DNA from: Carnegiea gigantea | Lineage: Eukaryota > Streptophyta > Magnoliopsida > Caryophyllales > Cactaceae | Direction of reading: 5' to 3' | Assembly: GCA_029747015.1 (NCBI GenBank) | Contig: JAKOGI010001576.1 | Coordinates: 2,501 to 66,500 of the forward strand | Length of the DNA stretch: 64,000 nucleotides | Shown here: positions 41,601 to 53,100 of the stretch, piece after piece | How positions within the stretch are numbered: the first letter of the stretch is position 1 | Layout: every line of letters begins with the position of its first letter | Notes under the pieces: generated by a model | The model's input: only the letters and a program-made list of their open reading frames with translations | What the model was told of the DNA's origin: nothing | The model's database searches: none | Made by a program: the position numbers and the translations under genes

Positions 41601-44600
41601 ACCTCAAAAACAATGTTTGAGAAGAAACGATCCCAGTCTCTAGTAATAAACTTCCAAAGACCTACTCTGTAAGAGCCATTATACTTACTTGGTATCCAAT
41701 CAAGACTCGCGGCCCCGTATTTTGCCTAAATCATAGCTCCCCAAAGCTTGTCTTTCTCATTCATAAACCTCCACAACCACTCACCAAGAAGGGCCTCATT
41801 GAATGTGATCAAGTCTCTAATGCCTAAGCCACCTTTAGGAAAAGGTTGCTTAACAATGGTCCCTTTCACCAAGTGATACTTAAAATCATCTCCAAAAGAA
41901 TCCCATAGGAACCTCCTCTGAATAGCTTCCAGCTTGTAAGCCACAAAAGAGGGGATGGGAAAAAGGGAAAGGAAGTAAGTCGGGATACTAGAGAGGATGC
42001 TCTTAATAAGAGTGAGTCTTCCCCCTTTAGATGGGTACTTGGTTTTCCAACCAAAAAGCCTTTTTTTCAAACCTCTCAACAACTGGTTCGCATAGGGACT
42101 CCTCCTTGTACTTGGCACCTAGGGGAAGCCCCACGTACCATGAAGGAAAGGTATCTAACTGGCAACCCAGTTGCCAAAATGCTTGCAATAACATGAGCAT
42201 TCTCAACATCCCCGATAGGTAGAATAGAGGACTTAGACAAGTTAACTCTTACACCAGAAATGGCTTCAAACCATATAAGGATGCATCGATGATTGATAAT
42301 TTACTTATAGTCATTATCACAAAAAATAATAGTGTCATCCGCAAAGAAGAGATGAGAGATTCTCAAGCGCATCAAGTCTGAACGCCCTACAGAAAACCTG
42401 GCGATCAAACCAGATTGTGACGCAATAGAAAACATTCCACTCAATACCTCTATAACTAGAATGAAAAGGAGCAGAGGTAGAGATAGGATCACCTTGACGA
42501 AGCCCTCTAGACACAGAAAAGAGGTCTATAGGTGAAACATTAGCAGGCACTGTATCCACTCTACCCATTTGTCTCCAAAACCCATTCTCTTCAAAATATA
42601 GACTAGGAATTCCCAATTCATGTGATGATAGGCTTTCTCAATACAAGTCTGCCATCTTTAATCCTCGAATCAACAAGCTCATTAGCGATCAAAACAGCAT
42701 TAAGAATTTGACGGCGCCTAACAAAAGCATTCTGACTATTAGAAATCAAACTATCAATGATAAATCTGGCGGCAAGGACTTTAGATAAAAGCTTATACAC
42801 ACATCACTCTAAGCCGATCAGCCAATAGTCCCTAATATCATCAGCACCTGGTTTCTTAGGAATAAGACCAATGAATGTTGCATTTAGACTTTTAACAAAT
42901 TTACCCATGGAATGGAATTCTATGATCATTCTCAAAATATCCACCTTCAATGTGTCCTAATCATCCTGGATGAAAGCCACAGTCATACCATCAGGCTCCC
43001 GGGCCTTATCACTACAACATTGGCGCAGGGCATTATAAGCTTCCTCCTTAGACGAAAGGATCTCAAGATTAATCCTTTGTGAATCAGTAATGGAAGGTAA
43101 GATCATCCCATCAACTTTTGGCCTCCACGGCTTAGGCTCAGGCTCAAAAAACAGAGAAGAATAAAAGTCTTGGACAGCATACTCATATCATCCACTGAAT
43201 CAAAACAAGATCCCTCCACCGTGATAGATAACATAAAGTTGAACTTATGATAAGAATTCGCCATCTTGTGAAAGAAACTTGTGTTTCTATCACCCACCTT
43301 CAATCATAGAGCTCTAGATTTTTGTCTCCATGAAATCTCTTCCATCAAAAATAACCTGAGCCAGATTTGATTGTGCAGCTTTTCTCTAGTCGACCTCAAT
43401 AGAAGACAAGCCAATAGATTCCTCTTTTAAATCAAATGATGAAATAGTGCCCAAAAAGTTATATTTGTTAAGCTTGATGTCACCGAAGACTTCCTTATTC
43501 CATTTCTTTAATTCTTCCTTAAGTAATCTAAATTCGCCATTAGATATTAAATTGAATTAAGAACTAGCTAGTGCAGGTGTGGGCCCAACCCTAATTTGTC
43601 AAGAGACTTGCAAAAGAAAAAAGGGAAATTAAGGGCAAGAAAAGGAGTAGAACATACGCCTGATGGGAATGGAAACACGTCATTAGCAGGCATGCCCAAA
43701 CCTCAGAAAACTCCTCACAAAAAAAACCCTGTCACCCTTCACCTTCACCATTCGTACCACCACCACCACCTAGGAGGGAGCAAGAGTGTGTGAGGCAGAG
43801 AGAGAGAGAGAGAGAGAGAAGGAGCAACAGTAGTAGCAGCGCCAAAAGGAGGGGACCAAAGATAACAGCAACAGCACAAGAAAAAGGCGCGAAGAGGAGG
43901 AACCGAAGCAGGGGAGGATAAAGCAACAGCGAAGGAGGAAGAAGAAAGCTAGAATCCAACCCAAATCTCCCAATTCAACCCAAAATCGAGTCAAGAAGCT
44001 TGAATTTAAGGTGGATTAATCTCTATCCTCAGCTTAGTGCTAATTTCCAATATGTTTTGCAAATAGCCATGGGAGTTGATTGATTATGGCAATACCTAGG
44101 ATTTGATATGTGTTTGATTTAAATTTGAATGAGGAAAAAGAGTTGAATGGAATGGTTGAGATGGTGAGGATTCGAGATGACATGATATGGCTTGTTTGCC
44201 ATTGATGGGTATTTGGGGTAAATTTGGGGCAATTCTAAACGAGGGAGACAGGAGATTCAATTTGATGGGTGGTTGTTGACGGTTGCTGTTTTAATTGCTA
44301 TGGTGTGTTTTATATGCATTCAAGTTGAAGTATTTAGTTAAGGCCAGGAATACAACCCTGTTCACAGAATAGAACAGTACACATGGGACTTAACAGGAAA
44401 TTTTACTGTGAATGTGTATGTGACTACGCCAGGGTTGAACAGAAGAGGAGCTGAAGGGAAGCTGCCCGGTCCAGTTCTGGACCAGGGCTGTGAACCGGCC
44501 AGCAGCAGCCTGACCCTGGGTCACCCCTGCCTCCTTTCGTGTTGGCTTATGCGCGGTATGTGTGTTGTCTTCCACACCAAACGGAAGAGTTTTTAAGTGA

Positions 44601-47600
44601 TTCAAGGCTGCCCCTTTGTGTAAGAACTCCCCGCTAAATGATCTTGTGAAGTGTGAGCTAGAATCAGTTTAGACCTTACTTGGTTAGCCTTTAATATGTC
44701 CAAAACTGTTTTAAACGAGTGCTTGATTTAGTTGATTACCCCAAAAATTATTTAGCAAGGGTCCTTTGAATTAATATGTGACAAACGAGTCGTTTTGTGA
44801 CTTAAATTAACCCCCAAGCTGATTATCGCAGTGTTACTTGGTTGCTATCTACCCCTTTTAAGTACTATTATGATGGAGGTCTGGTGGTCATCCCTCACTT
44901 CCAGAATGTTTAGGCAAGAACCAAAAATCAAAACAAGCCTAGATATCAAAATACACCATGCTGCAGGGTCAGATTGCACTTAGCCGTGAAATCCGGTTAT
45001 GGTCACCTAATTTTGGGGTGACTTAAGTCCTTAATTTTGGTGTTCTCATAAACCCTAGGATGTTAGGTTTCTAATAAAACAAGTTTCAGCCTCATTGGAG
45101 TTCATTTACTCATCCAAAACCTATGTTTAAGTCAAACTGCCCTGAAGACAGTTTACATCCAGATTTTACCCGGTTTTGGAGATTACATTTCTTAATCTTC
45201 CATGAGGTTTAAGTGTCTAATTTTTGCATCCCTGAAAAGCTTAAGATCTTAGCTTTCATTTCCAATTAGAATTACCAGATTCGGAGTTCAATTGGTTAGT
45301 GAATTAAGCTAATTAGTAAACCTGTGCTGTTTTGGAGTCCAATCCGCACGGTTTTGGGAATCAGGCTGATTCAAGGGGCAAATGACGTCCAAATGCTATG
45401 ATTCAAAAAGGAGGGTAATCTAGACATCTTGAGGTTTCCATCCATGAAAGAAATGTAGCAATTAGTCAGCATTTGATGTGTCAAGCATGCGTGACAAGTT
45501 GAGGCAGAAACCGGCTGGTTGACACCCGGTTACTTAGCCTAGTAGTTTTCCTCCTTCAAGGGGTTTGCTTAAGGTGTGTACTTGCCTACTTGGTCACCTT
45601 GAGCTGCTTGGTAAGCTGCCACTCAGCCACATAGGAGTGAGACACGTGGAAGCATGAAGAAGGCGACACTTGGCAAGCTATGAACCAGCCACACTCACTC
45701 TACATGGCAGCCACGCATTCATCAACCTTTTGAGGTGGCAGCCGTGCATCCCTTACCTTCCTTGAAGGGAAATTAAGTCAACAAGGTTTCTTAATGCTTA
45801 GGAAAGAGTTTAAGAAAGAAATCTTGTGTTTTGTAGCTTAAACTTTCAGCTTATGCATGTTTAAGCTTAAACCGTGTGTAACTAAGCATAGGATTAGCTT
45901 AATGACTTTCCTTGCCTAGAAGGAAAGCTTTTTTCCGTGTGTTCAAAGGCCTTATAAATGCCTTTGCTGCTCTTTTGTAAAATAATAAGCTTGAGTATTG
46001 AAATTAAGCAAAGACTTTGTATCTTGTGTTCCTCTTAAACACTTAACTTGCTTATCCTTAATTAGGCCAATTAAGGTGGTGTTCAAGTGAGTCTTAATCA
46101 TTGATTAGGTGGTGTATCTGTATCCTAATCAAAGATTAAGGGCCCTAAGCTAGGTGATTGGTGGTGTATCTTATCTAATCACAAATCTTAGAACTATCCC
46201 AAACACATTGAATTCACTTAAAGTTCATAAAGGTAGCTTTTGGATTCCTTAAACCATAAGCTCTCTTTTGTGTTCTAATCAGTGAACTTCTCATTCTTTT
46301 CATTCCACACATTTCCTACCCTTTCTCATACTCTTTTCAAGCTTAATCAATGCCAAGACTTCTTGCTTTGATTCAGTTTTTAGCCCAAACACAAAACCAC
46401 TTCAAACCGTGAGAAATCACAAACTTTAGGCGTGAAGGGCAGAAATTTGGCACGGCCACACCGCGTCCTTAAGCACGACCGTGCCCCCCTTGGTTCGTGA
46501 GTTTTCCACTTGTTTTGGTTGTGTTCTTGTTGTAAGTTGGCTTGGGTTGTTCCTACCCTTGAGACTTACATCATATTAGAAAATGAGCTTAGAAGAGCCC
46601 TTTGACCAAGAGATCCATGTAGCCTTTTAAGCATTTCGATTTAAGGTTAAAGTGATTTACGTGAAGTTCTACATCCTGAATCAGGTTTTTGATAGCATAG
46701 ACAAGCCATAGTTGTGATTGTCTTCTAATGCATATGACCTGTTTTCTGAACCCTTTTACTACCAAAGTGCGGTTAGTTCTTTTCTGCATCTGAAGTTTTC
46801 TGTTTGTCAAGGTTATTTCGATAAAATTAAGTTGTTTATACATGTTTAAAAGCGAATTGCATTTGAAATGTTCTAGTCTAGGAGGATAGTTCTGAGTATA
46901 AAGACTTGATCTTGAGAGTAGACCCGGATAAACCGGAAACCTTAGTAGAAACTACCCTGACACAGTCTATTGACTTTGAGAGGCCGCGGAAATACCAAAA
47001 GTCGCAAGTTATAATACTCACTTAAAGAGAGCACTAAATTGTGAATCAAATACCTAGGAAGTCATTCCCCCCCGTATCATGAGTTGGAACCTACCTGTTT
47101 CTGAATTACTCAAATGTGAAGATTTGAAAAAGTGCAAGCACATTCCGAAAAGGCTTCAACTAAGTTAAAAATGGCCTCCTTTATATGAGATAGCTTTACA
47201 TTGGCTCAGTTTGATTTGAATTAAGGTTTTAAAACCCTTTTGATTGATTACCTTTTTAATATTGAAAAGGAGCTAAGTCAACAACTTAAGTGAGACCTTT
47301 AGTGCCGGTGTTGTATTAGGAGCCAGAGTGACTTGCCTCACTCGACCTTTGGTACTTTTAAGGAAGAAGGTAAGTGTTGGTTGTTCGTTGCTTCCTTACA
47401 ATGCTGCTACTAATTAAAAAGTTTCACGTGACAGTGTGCAACTATTTTGGTATTTTGGGATGTAGATTATCCATTGAGCGTGTAGTAGCTCATCCGTTCT
47501 CTTTTCCCCCTTTTTCCCAAGTCCTTGACAAGCATGTGGACATTATTGGGTTTTGCAAAATGTCATGATTCCTGTTAGCCACTTTTGTTAATGTGGGTCA

Positions 47601-48996
47601 AGAAAACTATATGTACGTGCACCTTAGTTCATGAGTCAATAGATGTAATGTGATCTATTTATAACTCCTCTTAAGCAAGTGTAAGCCTGACACTTGAAAT
47701 TTGTGTATTACCTGTAGTCTAGTTGTCGTTCTGAATAGCAATGTGAGCTAACTATATGATTATATACTCGTTTTATAATGGATAGAATTGAATTGTTTTG
47801 GGATATAAAGCCCGGCACTTTAGGACCAGAGGTCTGTGATTCGTCAAGCTGCATCTTTCATTTCTTTCTTTTATTTAATTTCACAGCTTGTGTACTCCGA
47901 GTGTGGCCCGTCAAACACTGTCGCGACCTTAGTCTTACATTTTATATAGCTGTATAGGTACTTCTTGAGTGATGATATGACATATGGTATACCTATGCAT
48001 GTAAATGTGTTTCAGGGGTTATTAAGCAGTGTGCCTGACTAATTGTAGTGCAATTAGAGTAAACCGATTGATTGTAAAATTGAGTTGTGCGTTAGAGCAT
48101 GAGTCAAATGACTTGGGCTCTCATGAATTAGCTAATTGTTGGCTCCATTAGTAACTGTTTTGTGCACACATCATTGATGACCTAGTTGAAGGTATGCTTC
48201 ATTTTGAACTCAAAAAGTTGGAAATTGTTACTCCAAACTCATTCTTTGCCTTCATGTACGATTTGCTTCTTAGATCCTATAATGGAGTGAGTAGATGCAC
48301 TCCAAAATCGGTTGAGAGAGGGGCTACAGACCATTAAACCATTTTTGATTTTCGAAACCTAAAGATTTTGGTGTTAAAGTTTTTTTCCAATTACTGAATT
48401 CGGTTGTGCTCTTGCATATGAAGACTTGCATCCATTGCGTGATAATGCATAGGGGTAGATTTCTCAACTTAAAAAAGCACGCCCTCTATGCACACAAAAG
48501 CCCAAAACCCACCTCGTTGTGCCTTGGAATGGGACAAACGCAGCCCATTCAGAAAGCCTGCACTTTTTTGAGCTTTTCTAAGTTTCAGACCCAGGCGGGG
48601 GCGAGGTGAGGCGCAAGAAGCCCACACTTTATTGGATCATAAGAGACGCTTAGAGAAAACAAAAGAGAAAACTTTAGTGCCCTCAATCCCTATTTTTTCT
48701 TCGCCTAAGCCGTCACTCCAGCCTGTTGTTGCTACTGCTGAACTCGAACTTGCTGGTGGAAAGTCGAAACCTAGCCCTACCAACAGGTAAGCGCTTCATT
48801 CTCTTTTCTTCTTTCATATTTCCTTCTTAATCCTCCTTCTCCGTCTTCTCTGCGAGCCGACAGTTATGGAAGCCTTTTCTTCTTTTCTTTTTGTTTTTTG
48901 GGGGGGGGAGGGACAGGCTTCAAGGAGGACGAAAATGGCCTGCTACTACGCTACCCCTTGCTTTTCTTCTCTCCTTTCTTTCTATCTCCCTCAAAG

Positions 48997-49033
<37 letters not shown>

Positions 49034-52000
49034 CCCACTTTGCCTAGGTCGATGACTGCTGGAATCCATGCGTTAAATTACTTCGGGGTTTAAATTGTTT
49101 AATCGCGCTATGTGTTTAAATGTTTATTGCTTTAATTATATTTTGCCGTGGTTAATTGATTTCGTGATTTTGTTTGGGGTTGGTGAAAATTATAGTGAAC
49201 TCATTTGTGGTGTTGATTATTGATTTGAAAGGACACATTAGGTACTACTACCGGTTTGGCCTCTTCTAGAACTTAGATCCGAGAAGGAAGTATGGTAGGC
49301 AAGATGCTGATAAAAGTAATTTCTATTGCAACTTTGGTGGAGTGAGGACCATGGGGGGATTCTATTAGCTTAAGCAACATTTAGCGGGTGAAATGGTGGA
49401 TATCGAAATACCATAGGTTATTTGATGTTTAATCAATTATTTGATGCCATTATATAGCTTATTTTCAAAGAAATATCATTTGGGAATGATTTTGAAGCAT
49501 CTTTAGCAAAAGTGCGCCTCACGTCTGAAAAGTCCGTGCCTTCACGTTGAAGCCCACGCCCTAGGACTCTTTGTGCTTTTTTTGCACCTCATGCTTTATT
49601 AATCTAAGGTAGATTTATGTACAATGCATACACATGCTAAGACAGGTACATCTATGGATTTGTTAATGATGAATCATTAGGAAACGAATTAGAGCTTGTT
49701 TTCAATGTTTGAAAACCCTCTCTAGATGGTACCTTCCTTTTGTAAACTCTGAATTGCTTAAGGAAAGTAAGTGAGATATTCATATGCATGCTCACAAATT
49801 TGAATGATAGTGGTGGAATCAGGCTGACCATTACTTAAGTGTTGTCCCGCCATTCCGTACTATTATCATTAATGTTGTATGATGTCACTGCTAAGATTAT
49901 GTGTGATTGTTGCTATTTACACGATATATTTCCTGCTTTTCATCATACAATTGCTATTGCTACCTAGTTGACTATATGTTGTGTTTTCTGTCATATAGGT
50001 TACTATTCTTGTTGTGGAGTTGGCATGTTAGATTAAACCCCAATAAACCTAGAAAAGAAAGGGGAGGGAGAACCTAATAGACTGCATTGTCACCCTGCAT
50101 ATATCTCCTATCAGAGTGAATGATTCATACATTACCCATACACTCCGAAGTATTAATACAAAGTCCAAAAGCTAGAATTCTCTAGGTGCTTAAACCCTCC
50201 TTCCATACTATGAGTCTTTAAAGTTCGCACAACCGCTTATGGGACATATGCATCTCATAGGCCATCTGGCAACCCCATTAATGTCGCTGCCCCTACCTCG
50301 AAACCATTATTAGCTTGGATGCCTACCCCTTTCAATGCATTTAGTGTCAACACAACTATCAACAAAGTCAGCCGTACCTTTGGCATCCCTACCGTTGCCC
50401 AAACGGCCCCCTTAGCCTCACAACTGTTTCACATAGTGAATAAACTGTGAGCTACCCAATGAGCATATAGAGTCGTTATTGGCACTAGCTTCTCGTCGTC
50501 TTAGAAAGTGGGCAAGGTTTTCCTTTTGGCCATAGCTTGCCACCTAGGGTTTGCATTTACATATAGATGCCTAGGTCCCTTCCCGTGTAATAATGTGGTG
50601 ATTTTATGTGTCTTGTAGTTAAGAGATGATCATTGATGTGCTCGTCAAGTGAATGAACTTTTGTTATTCTCTTAGCCTGGAATATAGTTGAGTTCATCGA
50701 ATTAGCTGACTTATGTGGTTGGTTCCATGGTATGGTCGTTGAGTCGCTATCCGAGCTACATGCGTCCGATTCCCTCATGTTATAGTTTTAGTGGTTGTTT
50801 ACACATATATCTAATAACATGACCTTACGGCCTTAGGAGCTTGCATTCAAATGTTTACCTTCGTAAATCTCATGTTTAATAGATGACATACTAGTGTACT
50901 CATAAATATAACTAAATTCTTTATTCCACAAATGATGGATGAATATGTAAAATAATTATTAGCATACCATAAAATGAAGTGATTGGGTTATCTTGTGTTA
51001 TATGTTATGCTATAAATTTGATATAGAAGCCTTAAAAGTTGTGCTTTTGTAGCTGATGTTGCATCTGTAGGATCACATGCTGGCTGATGATCTTGACACT
51101 AGCGATGAGATGTGTAACTTAGTGGTTATCAAGATTAATTGCGTACACTGACATGATATGACTTACATGCTTTGCATCATGTATTTTGTGAATACTTTAA
51201 CTGGTGTTCGAATGACTTGTGGCCTTGGTGTTTGAATGTTCTGTATTCTTAGTTATTGTTCCAGTCATTTAGATACTTTAATCATAGTATAGAGACCACA
51301 CAGCAGAGCTCTCTGTCAGTTATGGTGTCTACATTGTTTTACCTGTAGTTCTTTTGTGACGTGGTAATGACTATGCATACCGACCAAAGTCACCAAACTC
51401 TTATCTACAGACTACCTTGAGCATTGCCAAAGGTCATACAAAACTTTAATGTTTACCACCTATCCAACCATGGCTTAAATCAAAGTCCTCCCATTCTCTA
51501 AATAAGTTTTATTTTCCATTTTTACCATACCAGGAAGAACACTAGCTTCCTTTATGTCAGTCCAAAAGGACCTTTTGCATCCTCTAACCAAATCTAGCAC
51601 ATTGCTGCTCAAAGTACAATATCAGGCGATAAGCTCTGAGCTCTAGGTTTAGGTGACTACATACTAAACCCCCCATGTTGTTTGTCAGGTTATATTTCGT
51701 AACCCATAGGAACTAAAAGCCTCCACAAATCTACAGTGAAGATCCCCATCTAAAATAGTCTATTCCTAGTAGTTGCATTCGTAGTCAAGCTATAAATGTA
51801 TTGTCAGATACTAAACTTTTTATGTCAATCCAACCTCCACCCAACAACAACTTCATTATCCCCCTTAAACAACTTGTGTAAATCGATGCACTGAACCTCC
51901 CCTACCCATTAGCTTGCACTCCTATTAGGCCTTTTTTTTCCAAATTATTTCTTTGCTTGTTAATTGATAATTCAATGAATTATCCCCAAAAATCTGAGTC

Positions 52001-53062
52001 ATATACATGTAATGTTAGTTGATGTTGCTTATTATTCTTGATCTTCACGGTGCTAACTTGTAGATTGTGTGATGTCATTACGGCCTTAGGGGCCGTTTCG
52101 AGTGCTTTCTCACTAGTGTGATGCTATATGATGCTATGCGATGATCCTACTATATTGTGATATGGAAGCCCACTGACTTGATTATGCAATGATTCAATTT
52201 CTTCATGCTCTAGAATAAAATTGACTTAGTTAATTGTCTTCACATGACCTTGATTTGTTCTGTTTGAGTTGCAATAGATGAAAAACCTTTAAACATCAAC
52301 CCATGTTTGACGCTTAAATAGATAGTTGTTATGCTGGGTGTCTATGTATAATTTGAAAATTGATGTTCATCTAAAATGAGTTCAAGTATGGTTATCCAAG
52401 CCAACTCATTTGCCCTCTCACATATGATTAGCCCTCGACACCGTTAATAGAGTGAGTAGATGCTTAAAGAGCGTTCGCAAGGAGGACCATAAACTTCTTT
52501 TCTATTTTGAAAGATATATCTAGGTTTCCCGTGAAGTTTGAATTCACTTGTTCATCTTTGTATGGTTTATGCTATGTGTATGAACTTCATGTTTTATCAT
52601 TAACCTAAGCATTAATGCTTCAAGGCCAACTTTTACAAGGGCAAGTGCAATAGCCGTGAAAAAACTGACTAACTAGCTCGGGGTTTTGGTTAGTGTTTTA
52701 TGATGAGGGCAATAAGTTCTGGATTGGTTAACTATTCGAATTAGTTAGTCTAATTAGTTTATTAGAATAATTATGCGTGCTATTGAAGGTGATAATCTAA
52801 GTGAGTTAACTTTTAGCACTTTTCGTGAATTATTATGCGAATCTATGAAATCGGGTAGATTAAGTGGGTAGTTAAGTTCACCATTGGATACTAGGTTGAA
52901 TTAAGAGTTAGCCAGTGGAGGCGTAGGCCAAAACCCGACTTTTCAAGAGACTTGCCCCAAAAAAAAAGGAAAATTGAGGCTGAGAAAACAGCAATCGACG
53001 CCCGATGGGAATGGACAAACAACATTGGTAAGCAGGCCCAAACCTTAGAAAACTCCTCACCC

Positions 53063-53100
<38 letters not shown>

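Larger units (their letters stand above)
40626..43528 (-). mobile_element. 5'-truncated L1-type LINE with TSD, inside an LTR of B
   Basis: The target sequence AAGTTCGCTATTGGAT at about 40610-40625 recurs diverged as AAATTCGCCATTAGAT at about 43527-43542. The 52-kb copy of the same repeat is uninterrupted at this spot, so the insertion is directly visible. It reads on the minus strand from the endonuclease-RT linker through RT and a C-terminal zinc-binding-like region; 5' truncation is normal for LINEs. Stops and frame breaks make it inactive. It lies in sense with UROD transcription. Confidence 0.85.
44001..52639. other. Non-coding interior of insertion B
   Basis: No gene found. Contents: a solo-type LTR at about 44.6-46.4 kb; a run with no recognised feature at 46.4-48.4; a GC-rich stretch at 48.45-49.6 with CTn at 48997-49031; anonymous AT-rich sequence at 49.6-52.6 kb. 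Short blocks such as GAGTGAGTAGATGC occur at both about 48288 and 52451, hinting at an internal duplication. Confidence 0.45.

Noticed and set aside
43732..43994. Minus-strand Leu/Ser-rich frames
   Set aside because: Translation of a GA-rich low-complexity part of the terminal repeat of B.
44467..44482. GGTCCAGTTCTGGACC palindrome as a possible hairpin RNA or site
   Set aside because: Single short palindrome with no partner features.
48455..49615. Second copy of the 29.0-30.0 kb TIR element
   Set aside because: Similar GC-rich 'GTGCGCCTCACG' phrases, but ends are too diverged to define TIRs or a TSD; kept only as a remark.
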